Positions 1 to 11,714 of a stretch of DNA of 64,000 nucleotides are shown in pieces. A program made the translations under genes and the position numbers. The stretch comes from Molanna angustata (Eukaryota > Arthropoda > Insecta > Trichoptera > Molannidae): the NCBI GenBank assembly GCA_963576475.1, contig OY754990.1, positions 10,336,921 through 10,400,920 on the forward strand, written 5' to 3'. The notes below the pieces were generated by a model. The model was not told where the DNA came from. It ran no database searches and saw only the letters and a list, made by a program, of their open reading frames with translations. The stretch's first letter is position 1. The number at the start of each line of letters is the position of its first letter.

Positions 1-655
1 GACGATGTGCTTTGCACGAATCGCGATATCGATCAAAACGAAAGAAAAACAAGCATTTTTTATTTCAGTTATGATAAAATAGTTTTAAAATGGGCCACAT
101 ATTTAACTCAGATGGACGATTGTTAATAATTCATTGTATGGATTTATTTTAATGTGTTTTTTTTCTCGCGAATTGGCCGATGCGTTATAGACTGTCGCGG
201 CGCGGTTAATTTTAACTGTTGGGTTTGGTAAAACCGCGATTAGAACTGACTGACGGGCGTATTGAATGTGAATGTATAAAAGATATTTGTTAAATGTATT
301 GTATGAACCGACCTCCTCTGTTAACCAATGGAAAGTGACTGAATTGGTGTGTATCTCAAAAGATGAATTTATACCTTTGGTGAAAAACAATACCATGCAA
401 TGTGTATGATTTTTCCAAGGTTAGTTGCACAGACTATTATGGACGGTTTCCGTCGCCTTCTGTACGTTTTGGCGAAAAAGCTCGCGGGAAATTCCGTAGA
501 AAAGGATCTTGGATTTATTTATTTAATTGTTACTTTCTGTTTGGATATAATTTGTACCTACACTGGCAGGCTTCATGCCAAACGGGAATTTCTTTCAACC
601 AACCATAATAATAAATGTATAATATACAAAACAATGAAATAAAACTGATATGAAA
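1..655. other. AT-rich sequence without a recognised gene
   Basis: Short open frames occur on both strands (103-396 minus, 400-642 plus), but none has a recognisable domain and their composition follows the local base composition. The stretch near 575-612 (a GGGAATTTCTTTCAACCAACC-like run) resembles the conserved tail of the S2 SINE family found elsewhere in this window, so it may be a decayed SINE end. I see nothing else here. Confidence 0.5.
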
Positions 656-1160
656 TAAACGAAAGAAAGGAAAGGAAATAAACGAAATAAAACAAATTAA
701 AAGGAAAGCAAAACAAAATAAAATTAAACAAAAACAAAATAAAAAGAATTGAAAGAAAATAACGGGACAAAAAACGAAATAAAATGAAACCAAAATGAAA
801 CAAAAGGAAATTAAAGGAAACCAAAACGAATTATGAAGAAACCAAAACGAAATAAAATGAAACCAAAACAAAATATAGGAAACCAAAACGAAATAAAAGG
901 AAATCAAAACGAAATAAAAAACAATAAAAAGAAATAAAAGAAATTAAATGGAAAGCCAAACGAAATAAAATTAAAGTAAACAAAATAAAAGGAATCCAAA
1001 ACGAAATAAAAGGATACCAAAACGAAATAAATGAAATAAAAAGAATTTAAAGAAAACCAAAACGAAATATAAGTGAGTTAAATGCATTAAATCAAAGGAA
1101 ATAAAATTAAATAAAGGTTAATATAACGAATTCAAAAGATTAAAAATGAATTTAACTAAA
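655..1160. repeat. A-rich, T-poor degenerate tandem repeat
   Basis: About 500 bases almost without T on the plus strand, built from variants of AACCAAAACGAAATAAAATG and GGAAATAAACGAAAT with a loose period of roughly 10 to 21 bases. The purine/pyrimidine asymmetry opens the minus-strand frames (530-907, 573-824), which encode only F, L, S, I and C-rich strings and are not genes. Confidence 0.8.
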
Positions 1161-2594
1161 TAAAACGCTACAAAATAGTAATATGAACGTTTTCTTAGAA
1201 CACTTTGTGACGCATTTTAAAGATTTTTATACATAACAAATTATTTTGGTACTACGAATGAGGTATTTTATATTTAATAATGTCGAAATCATAACACAGT
1301 TATTAGGAAACAAAGAAATGCATTATTAGAACTTCGTCTTCGGGGTAGTCAAGGGAAAAAACACATTGCTTTGTAAAATATCAACGCACGGTTAAGCAAA
1401 AAACTTTCATATTATCATGTCATTACCTTAATGTATAATGGGGTTAAAAGCAGTTAGAACCGAAAGTCAAACGTTAATTACTTTTAAACATTTGTCACTT
1501 CATTCACGTCCATGAATTGTATCATAAATAATCGCCGAATTCTTCGATATTTTATTTTATTTTTTATCACACCATTTATATTTGCGTCTTCAGAAATAGA
1601 TTAATGCTGCCCAACTAGGTATACCTATATGTTATGAATTGGGAATAACATCATAAAACAATAATTAATAATTAATAATTGTGATCTCACTAGCCTACAG
1701 GCTATTAGTGAGTTTCCCATACAAAAAGGTCAACTACATATTACATTCCTTAAGTTACAGTACTAAAATTATAATATGGAATACATGTTTTATATTTAAT
1801 TACTATTTTTAAATGAGTCAAACGTTTTTAATTAGGTACTTTCTACAATTTTTTTTTAAATATTTGTATATTAAACTGAGGAAATTTTATCAAGTTTATA
1901 CACATTATTACTTGAAAGGGTGTTAAATATTTCTCCACACAGGCATCGATGAAACACCAATTACGCGCGGTTATTGGTAATATTACTGGTTAAAAATCAA
2001 ACCTACTTTCCTTAAACCCTCATCCCTTCCTTATCAACGCTTTCCTATATCCATTACCCTTCCCTTTCCCCACATACACTCACCATCTTACAATGACTAC
2101 CCAACATCAATAATATATAATAATTTAAATATGTGAAACTTTGTAATTGGCTATTTCTTTTATATTCTTATTTACAATTAAGTAATATAAATGTATAGCT
2201 GTTAAGTTTCTAAACAAATAAAATAAAATAAGTAGTATGTCCATCTAGGAATTATCAATTTATTTTGCACAACTTGTCTGGAATTATATATATTTTTTAC
2301 AGGTAATTTATATTAATTAGAGAAGTAATGATTTAATATGACTTAATAAGTGTATAATTTGTTAACTGGGAGTATTCTTGTTACACTGAATATCATTTCA
2401 TCATTGTATTTACATTTAGATAAATCTGATTTGGGTATTATTAGTTTTGACAATATCGCATATTTATTTATTTATAGAATCACTTTACAGAACAAAATTT
2501 GTATAATATTATGTTATTATACCTCACTAGGATAGACCTGTTTCGAATTCACATTTGTGAAAAACATAAATGACATAATTAATATATTTAAAAA
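1160..2594. other. AT-rich spacer; short family E fragment
   Basis: No gene recognised. Positions about 1558-1625 (TTTTTTATCACACCATTTAT, then CTGCCCAACTAGG) match the end of the dispersed repeat called family E here (5585-5925 and 31085-31405). The rest is AT-rich with no repeat or coding signal that I can name. Confidence 0.5.
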
Positions 2595-2760
2595 AATGGA
2601 TATGTCCTTATTAAACAAGTACGTATACATCTTCCTACATTCCCTGAATTAATCATAAATGCTTGTGCTATAGGTGAACGAAATCGGTCGAGGCAGGATT
2701 GGAACTCGCGACCACTGGATTACTAGCCCAGCGCGCTAACCGCTCTGCCATCGACCCATC
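2595..2760 (-). mobile_element. tRNA-derived SINE, family S3
   Basis: Read on the minus strand the element starts GATGGGTCGATGGCAGAGCG and carries a pol III A box (TGGCAGAGCGG) and a B box (GAGTTCCAATCC, one base off GTTCGAATCC), followed by a tail ending near ACATATTCAT. Four other copies lie in this window. The head resembles a tRNA, but the sequence downstream of the B box is not an acceptor stem, so it is a SINE and not a tRNA gene. Confidence 0.85.
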
Positions 2761-2869
2761 TATGTGCAATGATAACGTCAATTTCGGTTTTCCCACAATC
2801 AGACATTATTGACACACAGAAAAATAATCAGATTTCTTAGGCTATACATATTGTATCACGCTAGGAGTT

Positions 2870-3170
2870 GACTATAAATGAGTTTTTTTTATTATAAGTT
2901 TTCTGCTGTAAAGCACCGAAGTAGAATAGTGCTTCCACTATTATCTATAATCATTGGTCTAGGGTGTCTCGGTTATAACAGGCAACAATAATATTTCACA
3001 TAGTTCAGCAATGAGGTTCACCATTCATTTTGAATGAAGCATCTTTTGAGGTGAGACGAGACTGGCGTCTGAGGTTACACGCATGAGGTTACTTCCTTTT
3101 GCACACCCGCACACCGGTCACTGATAACCCTCCATTATGTGATATGTCGTGATGGACGTGTTGGTATAAT
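2870..3170 (-). repeat. Interspersed repeat, family F
   Basis: The reverse complement carries the same signature as the 8.1-kb tandem repeat: CTCATTGCTGAACTATGTGA, then ATTATTGTTGCCTGTTATAA and a GAGACACCC run. Its other end (TGCACACCCGCACACCGGTC through TGTCGTGATGG) recurs near 51240-51300 and 56465-56545. It has no coding capacity and the class is unknown; a truncated retrotransposon 3' end is a fair guess. Confidence 0.6.
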
Positions 3171-3321
3171 AATAATAATGACAATTTATAAATCGCGGTT
3201 TAGTGACAACCGTGGTCACCTCAAGGGCGCTTTCAGTTTACAAAAAAATAAGTTAAAATGAGTCCTATAGCTAACACATTGAAAATGGTGAAACATAAAA
3301 AATAATGAATATGAATGAATA

Positions 3322-3424
3322 AATCCTGCCACGACCAATTTCGTTCACTTATATCACAAGCATTTATGCTTATTTTAGGAATGTATATATAGGTACTTGT
3401 TTCAAAGACGTAGATATCCATTCT
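3322..3424 (+). mobile_element. SINE S3, 5'-truncated
   Basis: The tail half of the S3 SINE: AATCCTGCC, then TTTCGTTCACTTATATCACA, then a decayed ACTTGTTTC end. The A box is missing and only the end of the B box remains. Confidence 0.75.
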
Positions 3425-3539
3425 TAAAAGCTGTTGTTAAAAAAATGAATATGCATAGGTACATTTTTCAGTTATTTCATATTTGTTTGAATTTCCTTAA
3501 GTTATTATGTAAATCGAATATTTTTTTAAAAGTTGCTTA

Positions 3540-3655
3540 TACGTAAAAGTTGCTTATATGTAAAAGTTGCTTATATGTAAAAGTTGCTTATGTTGCTTAT
3601 TTAAAATAAAATAAAATACGTAAAAGTTGCTTATACGAAAAAGTTGCATATACGT
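3540..3655. repeat. 17-bp tandem repeat
   Basis: About five imperfect copies of TTGCTTATACGTAAAAG. It starts beside a TAAATCGAATATTT motif and ends at the family A terminal motif (ATTGGATTTTCCCTGTCGGG), so it appears to have expanded inside a family A element end. Confidence 0.8.
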
Positions 3656-3855
3656 ATACATATTGGATTTTCCCTGTCGGGAGTAATATTTTTGACAATT
3701 TAAGATCTTATAATGGGTGAACGTTGCGCAAGCGCAGAAACTGATCACGTAAACCAGCCGACGATAGGTCGCAAAGCCCTGTGCCTTGAGTTCCTGGTTC
3801 TTCTATGTATACATAATATTCCAACTTGGTCTCTATTGAGATGTTAGATAAAATC
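3655..3855 (-). repeat. Interspersed repeat, family A
   Basis: One copy of the most abundant unclassified repeat here. Read on the minus strand the core runs CTCAATAGAGACCAAGTTGG, then a GAACCAGGAACTC segment, then GGTTTACGTGATCAG, then GCGCAACGTTCACC. It carries the associated ATTGGATTTTCCCTGTCGGG end. Other copies are listed separately. Confidence 0.8.
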
Positions 3856-3956
3856 TTAAAATAAATTATTATGGATTTTCGTTGCCAAAATACCAAATTT
3901 AGGGTCCCGGGTATGATTCCCTGCGGAGTTAGTTTTTTTTTATGTTTCACTCTGAT

Positions 3957-4760
<804 letters not shown>

Positions 4761-5063
4761 AGGCACATTCTATGTATTGATATATATATTTAATAAAAAA
4801 AATATTCGATTTGATTATAATATTACATACATGATATGTTGGTACATCTGATTTACTTCCGGATAATTTCGATTTCAGTTACGTTAATAGTCATTACAAT
4901 TCATTATTCATCAATTTTACAAACAAACAAGTACTTTCTTTTATATATTGCGTTCTTGGTTGCATACCCGGCGTTGCGAACGGATATTAAATATATTTTA
5001 TTTACATCACATTATATTGTGATGTTAAGGACAAATAATACTCGATCGTACAGTTGATCATAA

Positions 5064-5237
5064 AAGGAAAAGATTGAGGGCCGTAGAGGGGTCGGCAGAA
5101 AGCAGCTATCCTGGCTCCGTAACATTCGGGAGTGGACTGGAATGAGGCGTGTGGAGGACTTGTTCCGCACCGCACAGGACAGGGAAAGTTTCTCCCGAGT
5201 GATTGTCAACGTCGAGGGGACCCAAGAGGACACATAA
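5064..5237 (+). pseudogene. RTE-like retrotransposon, C-terminal remnant
   Basis: The frame starting at 5064 reads KEKIEGRRGVGRKQLSWLRN, then EWTG, then a DLFRTAQDRESFSRV segment, and stops at 5235-5237. This is the extreme C-terminus of an RTE-type endonuclease/reverse-transcriptase polyprotein and matches the same part of the longer copy at 49711-50269 almost residue for residue. A TAA lies directly upstream in frame, so the copy is truncated at its 5' end. The stop is followed by GAAGAAGAAGG, the short tail also seen on the 49.7, 50.7 and 12.3 kb copies. Family assignment rests on established similarity; it cannot be functional. Confidence 0.85.
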
Positions 5238-5475
5238 AGAAGAAGAAGGACACGTTGTAAGGCGATCAGAATACAATATGATACGCAGAGCGCTGGACAT
5301 CCAAGTGCTGACCAGGTTGACCGTGGTACTCGATCGTCAGAAGAAAGATGCAGGAGGTAGACTTGAGCGAAGGAGAAGTACAAGGGAGAAAGACTTGACG
5401 AATGAGGACAAGGAGAGCCGACTCCACATAATGAGAAGTTATGGCAAGGTTGAAGAAGTAGACATCACATAAAAT
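5238..5475 (+). other. Unidentified GC-richer segment after the RTE tail
   Basis: A continuous frame of 89 codons covers 5203-5472 (basic and acidic residues, many R, K and E), overlapping the RTE end in another frame. I do not recognise a domain. Base composition is clearly less AT-rich than the flanks, which suggests it belongs to a mobile element, possibly part of the RTE 3' region or an older insertion. It could also be a chance frame. Confidence 0.3.
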
Positions 5476-5524
5476 TGCTCACAAGCAATACAATGTAAAT
5501 ACAACTTAACATGACAAGTTGCAT

Positions 5525-5560
5525 GTAACACACGAGATCCAACTGTCGATGGTAATATTT
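5525..5560 (+). repeat. Short dispersed repeat with 'CCAACTGTCGATGG'
   Basis: TGTAACACACGAGATCCAAC followed by TGTCGATGG recurs near 39897 and 49363 (plus) and near 19300 and 62110 (minus), so it is a short end fragment of a dispersed element. Confidence 0.6.
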
Positions 5561-5584
5561 ATTTATTTTATTTGTTTGCCTTTT

Positions 5585-5925
5585 ATCACGCCATATTTAT
5601 AATGACAACAATAAGTAGATTACTACTGCCCAACTAGGAAATCCTGTTCTAGGGCTCGCATTTTATAATTTTTACTGACAATTGTATGCAATTATGAACC
5701 AGGTGATTGTTCCCGTTCCACTCTAAATATTTACACAATCTCAACTTTCTGCACTCACAATCATTACCTCAACAAACATATTATGGGCTCACACAAAACA
5801 GATCAACCAGGTCCCAATGTCCGCCATAATACCTGTCATAAATACAATCTCTGACGCGATTTTTATTTCAGGGCCATAGAAAGAGTATGTTTATTATGTT
5901 GGTGTAATTAATTATTACACTAATT
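5585..5925 (+). repeat. Dispersed repeat, family E
   Basis: Runs from ATCACGCCATATTTATAATG to TTTATTTCAGGGCCATAGAA. The reverse complement of 31085-31405 matches along its whole length with few differences. Fragments are at 1558-1625 and 49595-49700. There is no open frame; a short interspersed element is likely but no tRNA or 5S-like head is visible. Confidence 0.8.
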
Positions 5926-6640
5926 AATTACACTATTTGTACACATCAAAGATTTGTATCTCTACGACATATAGTAAGTTATAGTGTTATTTTAAACAAA
6001 TGCTGTAAAAAAGGATATTTTAATTATTTTTTAGGGGAATTTATGCTGATTTTGAAATCTGTGTGACCAACATTCGATAAAATAATATCAAAAACACTGA
6101 ATATAATATTTCAAAGTTTTTTCGTAAACACAGTGGAAGTTTGATTTCTGCCTCTGAGGATACCGGCTGTGTTCAGCGAAAGCGCTTAGGCTCATTAAAT
6201 TCATACTCATTTGTGGATTAAAACTATGTGTTTTATTTATTTTTATAAATATTTCAATTTTAAAAACATTGTTTAATATGTTTGAGAAAATTGATTTCAA
6301 ATTGGGATATTTACGTTTATATATGTACCCTCTTATATTAATTTTCTAAAAAATAGTATAGTTATATTATATTCGTAAATAATTTAAAAGTTTAAAATAA
6401 AATGGTTTAAAACTGCTGGTTGATAGAAATTGCCATTTAGAAAAAAAAATGTGTATATAAAAGTATGTGTAATGATAATAACATATGAACGAACGAACGA
6501 ATGAATGAATGAATGAAATTGTAGAAATATAACAAAGAAACAAAATTACAATTTAATTTATACCTAATTACATTTTTTTTCAATCTTTTGGAAATTATAC
6601 TGCCTCGCTAGACATAGTCTTTTCTGAGGCAGTACTAGTT
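5926..6640. other. AT-rich spacer
   Basis: No recognised gene. A short GAAC/GAAT tetranucleotide run lies at 6486-6520. The minus-strand frame at 6088-6300 has no recognisable domain. Confidence 0.5.
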
Positions 6641-6664
6641 TAAAATGCTATGGCTACTCTGCGA

Positions 6665-7262
6665 TCGTAAGTTTTGTTTTTTTTTTCAAAACATATTCCA
6701 TCAACACAGGACATCGAGGGAGATCGCGATCCACTTCCACGCCGGCGACGCTATAGAGCCCATTGGCCCTGTTCACCACCGGACGCAGCCGCAACATCGG
6801 ACAAACACAAAATATCCACCATCCATCGGGTTCAACCACTGCCCCCGAGAATCCAACCTCAAACGGCGGGGCAACCGCTCAAGATCGGCAGCCGGGGCAA
6901 GCCCCTAGCACAACCGATCGAACGGAAGGGCTTGCCCCCGCACCCCTCGGTCCTCGTGTTGGCGTCCGAAGGTTCCGCGGGCTAACACCGGGGGCATCCG
7001 ACGCAATCATCACCTGTCAGATTTGACGTCTAGTTGTCAACACAGGATGTCTGACCCGACGTCTGCGCCGGCGGTGTGCCCGAACCACACAACAACATTC
7101 GCCACAGTTTGACGAGTAACTGCCGAGCGAGACTAGAGGCGTCCGTCCTGCTCTTCTCTAAGTACAGAATTGACGAGGGCACAACAGCGTCGGCCGCCCA
7201 CCCCCGCCTTTACTGCCTAGGCCCTTAGAGCCGCAACCTAGGCCCAGAGGACAACGACAACC
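6665..7262 (-). mobile_element. GC-rich island, copy 1 (retrotransposon-like segment)
   Basis: A block of about 600 bases much richer in G and C than its surroundings. Its reverse complement starts GGCCTAGGTTGCGGCTC and is homologous to 43845-44130 on the plus strand: both share GGCCTAG around a CAGTAAAG motif, then TCAATTCT, then AGAAGAGCAGG and CTCGCTCGGC. The open frames in it (6645-6908, 6674-6985, 6763-7026) have no domain I recognise. Two copies in opposite orientation show that it is a mobile sequence rather than a promoter CpG island. It could be a 5' region of a GC-rich non-LTR element; this is inference. Confidence 0.6.
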
Positions 7263-7940
7263 AGGATGAAAAACTAAAATTTCTATATCAAAAAATCCAA
7301 CAGTACAGAAGGAGATCTTTCTCTACCAATCTGCTTCAGCCAACGAGTAACGAGTATACTTACATACATACAAACAAACAAGCAGTAACACATCCAATTT
7401 TATTGTACAGAGTAAATTGTTCTATATGTTACAAATCAGTTATTATTATTATCATACAATTATTGTTAAAATATCTGAACCACAGACAATAATTATTGTG
7501 AATTTGGTCATAGACAAAAAGATGTTCTATAATTGAATGTCAAAAAATGTAAGACGATTCTATTCATAAATTGGACAATACATCTTACTAATGTATGATT
7601 TTTTTATGTATGGATTCTTAAAGAAGAAATTTAATTTCGCAACAGCCCTAGAATGAAAACCCATTGTTCTATGTATATTAATAAAGATTGCAAATATAAT
7701 CTTATATTATTTCATAAATTATAAGAGTTGACAAAATGTACACATACATAGTTACATAAATACAAACATAATATCGCGGTGTCTCTGTCATTAGAGTAGG
7801 CAGAGAGAGCCGAACTCCACGAACTTCTGCCTTCGAATACACACAAATAATCCCTGAATGCATTTTAATGATTCAAATTCTTGCAAAAAAACTCAATTTC
7901 AAACGTCGGTAGAGCATTTTAAATGTTTTACATACGCACA
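7263..7940. other. AT-rich spacer with one 3'-end fragment
   Basis: No gene. Positions about 7775-7850 (GTAGGCAGAGAGAGCCGAAC) are a decayed end of the retrotransposon whose 3' terminus reads CATCACGCCATGTCCCTTAC in this window. Confidence 0.5.
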
Positions 7941-8078
7941 TACCATCACGCCATGTCCCTTACGGGGTAAGCAGTGAGAACCGAGTGCCATACTCCTCTA
8001 TTTTTGCACACATTCCTGGCTTCCTTGATGTAATATGTTCATACATACCATCACGCCGTGTCCCTTACGGGGAAAGCA
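7941..8078 (-). mobile_element. Two tandem 3'-end fragments of the 'catcacgccatgtccct' retrotransposon
   Basis: CATCACGCCATGTCCCTTAC followed by a GGGGTAAGCAG segment occurs at about 7953, and again as CATCACGCCGTGTCCCTTAC at about 8050. Longer copies (18.9, 26.8 and 33.5 kb) show that this is the 3' end of an RTE-like element in minus orientation. Confidence 0.75.
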
Positions 8079-8394
8079 GTATGTGAGATGTTATTGTTGC
8101 CTGTTGTATTTTCTATTACCCGGCTCTTACGAGACACCCGAAACACTACATTCAGAATGTGTGATGGTGAACCTCATTGCTGAACTATGTGAGATGTTAT
8201 TGTTGCCTGTTGTATTTTCTATTACCCGGCTCTTACGAGACACCCGAAACACTACATTCAGAATGTGTGATGGTGAACCTCATTGCTGAACTATGTGAGA
8301 TGTTATTGTTGCCTGTTGTATTTTCTATTACCCGCCTCTTACGAGACACCCGAAACACTACATTCAGAATGTGTGATGGTGAACCTCATTGTTT
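8078..8394 (+). repeat. 106-bp tandem triplication (family F derived)
   Basis: Three consecutive copies of a unit beginning TATGTGAGATGTTATTGTTG and ending TGATGGTGAACCTCATTGCT, with only one or two base changes between copies. The unit length is 106, so each copy is read in a different frame and the three overlapping open frames (8035, 8177, 8283 starts) repeat the same peptide out of phase. The unit matches family F at 2870-3170. Confidence 0.95.
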
Positions 8395-8510
8395 TGAAAA
8401 AAAATATTAATAAAGAAAGACTACAAAAGAGATGGAAAGAAAATAGTTGGACTTCGTCACCTCTGGTGCGGACCAACAGGTCTCCTAAAAAAATAAGAAG
8501 GATATTTCAA

Positions 8511-8712
8511 CTGCCGTGGCACAGTTGGTCAGTCGTTTTGTTTTCGTGTGGGAATCCTGGGTTCTATACACGATTTAGTCAATATATTTAAATAATTTCT
8601 CAGGCTAATATTGCTTCTCTGGACTTGTAACACTGATTAGTTGGAAGAGATTGCCATATGGCAATAAACTCGCCACTTGCGCAGGGTGCAAGGAGGTGTT
8701 TATTATTTATTT
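8511..8712 (+). mobile_element. tRNA-derived SINE, family S2
   Basis: The head has an A box (TGGCACAGTTGG) and a decayed B box (GGGTTCTATACAC), followed by the diagnostic tail AGAGATTGCCATATGGCAAT, then AACTCGCCACTTGCGCAGGG and GTGTTTATTATTTATT. The tail is the same as at 55672 and, inverted, at 13160. Confidence 0.85.
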
Positions 8713-9320
8713 ATTTTGAAATATGAATTTCGAAGTTTTAATAAAATTTATAAATCTATAAAACATATAGTTGTATCTTAACCAGCCCACCTTTTATTTC
8801 ATGTTAAAACAAAATTACTACTGGTAACAAAATAATGAATTATTCTTGTCTCATGTGATAATGATAATTGGAAAGGGTGGAACCACTATTCTAAGCCGGC
8901 CCCTCACAGCAAGCATTAATGAGAAAAAAATAAATAATCGTTTTTGATTAATTATATTTAGCATTCATAATTATTGACACGTACGAGAACACACAAAAAC
9001 TGAATTTGTACAATATTACTGCATTCTTAAAAATATAAAAAATGCAGACAATTACTTAAAAGATATGACCAAATACATTTAAGGTCGTCTTGTTTATAAA
9101 TCAAAATGATAGATTATCAAAACGTGTTAAAAATAATCAATTGTATATTATTTTATGAAATCAATCGATTCATAATAACTTTCCTCAAAAAAAAAACTTA
9201 TGGACGATGACCAACTTTAAAATCTTCACAGTAGAAGATATATATGTAAATAGAGAAAAAAGCATTGATTATTCGTAGCTTTCTGTAACTAATATTATTT
9301 GTACACTAGCTGGCTTTTTG
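8713..9320. other. AT-rich spacer; family F fragment at 8860-8920
   Basis: No gene. GTGGAACCACTATTCTAAGC matches family F material at 2920-2950 (inverted) and 53430-53470. Confidence 0.45.
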
Positions 9321-9324
9321 TTAA

Positions 9325-9780
9325 TGTCCGGACCAAACTTCGGATCACATCCTTTGGGAGTGTTCCCACCCAATTGTGTCCTATTACAGATCGGAGCTCC
9401 TCGTTTGGGCATCTTCAAGGTCCCATTGGACATGTGGACTTAGTGATCTCGAAGAACAATTACAAAGCCTTCAAACAATTTTGCCATAGATACGGTGCCT
9501 TATAATCCGAAGATTCTCACTGACTTGTCTGTTTCCAGAGATCTTGGTCACTTCTCTGATGCCCTATATGGATCTGAAGTCGCCGACAGTCCGCAAGTGT
9601 GAATCTCAATTCGCACTTGTTGATTGTTCTTTTTTCACCATGGTGCCGAGATTGCTAATCTAGAAGGCTCCATGATCTACTCTTCGTGCCATGCATTGTT
9701 TTTTTTGTCGTTTATTCTAGCGTTCTGCGAAGGGGTCGTTGACAGTCCCCATATGCGGAGCGGGTGATGGTGGGAGTACA
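9325..9780 (+). pseudogene. R1-like retrotransposon 3' end, copy 1
   Basis: The frame from 9325 reads CPDQTSDHILWECSHP and continues through SDLEEQLQSLQTILP to a TAG at 9487-9489. A Cys-His-Cys knuckle of the form C-x6-H-x4-C near the C-terminus is typical of R1/Jockey-group retrotransposon proteins. The inverted copy at 52737-53294 is very similar, including about 290 bases of 3' untranslated sequence that ends in a CACCATCACC-type motif (read here as GGGTGATGGTGGG). Everything 5' of the knuckle is missing, so this is a dead, truncated insertion. The clade is likely, not certain. Confidence 0.75.
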
Positions 9781-9845
9781 CTATCGGGCATAATGCCTGA
9801 CGGCAACTTCTAACAACCAACCAATGTAAATGTTAAATACACAAT
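9781..9845 (-). repeat. SINE-tail-like fragment
   Basis: GGGCATAATGCCTGACGGCA followed by ACTTCTAACAACCAACC resembles the inverted S2-type tail (a complementary 'gccat..ggcaa' pair, then CTAACCAG), only more diverged. Confidence 0.45.
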
Positions 9846-9889
9846 ACAGTGTGTAGGTAATAGGGATGTCGGTTGCTGAATCCAGCAAT

Positions 9890-10075
9890 CTAGTTGAATC
9901 CAGAGCATTTTCCGGTTTGGTAGATCCTGTAATCACGTAAACCAGCCGATGACAGGTCATAAGCCATGTAGGTGCCTCGTTTTTTTGGTTCTTCTTTAAT
10001 ATTCCAACTTCGTCTCTATTGAGATGTTGAAAAATTGTCTTAAATATCATGACTCCCGACAGGGAAAAATCTATA
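9890..10075 (-). repeat. Interspersed repeat, family A
   Basis: Core motifs ATCACGTAAACCAGCCGATG and CTCTATTGAGATGTTG, ending at CATGACTCCCGACAGGGAAA. The 5' part is replaced by an unrelated segment containing ATCCAGCAATC. Confidence 0.75.
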
Positions 10076-10315
10076 GATGGTAATAGTATAGTTCCTTATT
10101 TTCAAGTGAATTGTTACACACTATTCAAATATATAGAACTTAAAATTTCATTGATAAGGGAACTCAATAAGAAGGCATAATTGGTGAACGTTGCGCAAGC
10201 GCATAAAGTGATCACGTAAACCAGCCGATGACAGGTCATAAGCCCTGTAGGTGCCTCGAGTTCCTGGTTCTTCTACAATATCCCAACTTCGTCTCTATTG
10301 AGATGTTAAAAAGTT
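10076..10315 (-). repeat. Interspersed repeat, family A
   Basis: A more complete copy, directly next to the previous one: TTATTTTCAAGTGAATTGTT, then AAGAAGGCATAATTGG, then CGTAAACCAGCCGATGACAG, then TCGTCTCTATTGAGATG. Confidence 0.85.
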
Positions 10316-10539
10316 TTTTTATATTGTTTGAAATTTCGATACAACAAAAATCCACTCATCAAAAATGCATTCAAGGATTGTTAAAATTTAAAGAAAAAAA
10401 TCTATAGTTTGCCATATCAATGTGAAATAAATTTCACATTTGTATGAAAATAAAAAAAATAGCTTCTGTAAGGGAAAATTGAGTGATCAACTTCATATTG
10501 ATATTGTATGTGTCTCTATAGACAAGTGTATTTTTTACT

Positions 10540-10650
10540 CTCCACTTCTATCTTCCTCAAGGGGTAGGCAGTGAGAACCTAACACCGCATCTTGACTTCT
10601 ATCTTGACATATACATCGCCTCATCAACATTGATTCACTGTATCATACAT
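10540..10650 (-). mobile_element. 3'-end fragment of the 'catcacgcc' retrotransposon
   Basis: GGGGTAGGCAGTGAGAACC, then ATCTTGACATATACATCGCC, then TGTATCATACATGCTCATC match, without the outermost terminus, the longer copies at 26.8 and 33.5 kb. Confidence 0.65.
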
Positions 10651-11700
10651 GCTCATCTTGCTAGTAATGCAATTTTACTTAAAATTTCTCAACAGGTATG
10701 TTTCGTGACAAAAAATATTTATTATAAAAATATTCATTATATCAATATAAAAGTTTTACACTTCAAAATAAGGAAAATTAAGAAGAAGTATGTCTCATTC
10801 ATACCTTTATCAATTGACTAAATACAACTAAATCATCTCATATTTAAGAGAGTGTTTGAGATTTTATTAAAAATCTTAAATTGCTGGATCCGCGCTGGGT
10901 TTAGCTATTTTTTAGAAAATCCGCAATTATCCTGCTGGATTGAAAGCTCTGCTGGCAAAGAGGTGGTTACATGACAAAAGAAAATAAAGATTTTAGAAGA
11001 AGATTGTTGATAAATGACATAAAAGATTGATTTAAAAACAGTTCATAGCAAAAGGAAAAGGATAGGTTGTAGAAATCAAGTATTGTCAGTTTTTTAAATA
11101 TATATTTAATGAGATAGCCGACGTAATATCAGGACTTATTTAAGGTATATTTTTCTTTATTAATACCCAAATTATCTAAATTATTTTTTTTAAAAACGAT
11201 TTGATCAGTTATAATGATGGTATATCAAATTGAAAAAATAGGTTCGTTGGCAGTAGTCCCCCCTTAAATACCTACTCTCTGGGGTGTTAAAAAATGAAAC
11301 GTACTACTTACTATATGGGACACCCGAAACCAATTGAATTAGAAAAGAGTTGAAGCATTGTTTTAAACAAAATTACCTGTCTATCTTTTGGGTACTTCTC
11401 AATCAATTTTATGCCTTTAGCTTGTAGGCAAATTCATTAAATGAAGCAATATCATCATATACATGTTAATCATTTAAATTCACATGTAACACAATTGATT
11501 CACAAACAAACCATTAAAATCTTTCATATCTTAACTACATAAAATCGATCGTTAAATTGTAATTAAAACCAAGATCAATTAAAACGTAATCAATTTCAAT
11601 TATCAATTAAAATAAATGTTATTTATAACTATATATTATATCCTTTTCCAATCTTCTATCACGCTGATACTTAATAATAAGAATAACAAAAAACTACGCA
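10650..11700. other. AT-rich spacer
   Basis: No gene recognised. The plus-strand frame 10630-10821 has no domain. A repeated ATCCAGCA/CTGCTGGATT motif occurs near 10880-10945 and again near 9880 and 31440-31500, suggesting an old dispersed repeat. Nothing else seen. Confidence 0.45.
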
Positions 11701-11714
11701 AAACATATTACAAA

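Noticed and set aside
530..907. 125-codon hydrophobic minus frame as a membrane protein
   Set aside because: The frame is open because the plus strand almost lacks T; its F/L/S/I/C content mirrors a low-complexity repeat.
6645..7026. GC-rich block as a CpG-island promoter or exon of a host gene
   Set aside because: A second, inverted copy at 43845-44450 shows it is a mobile sequence, and no domain or splice structure is recognisable.
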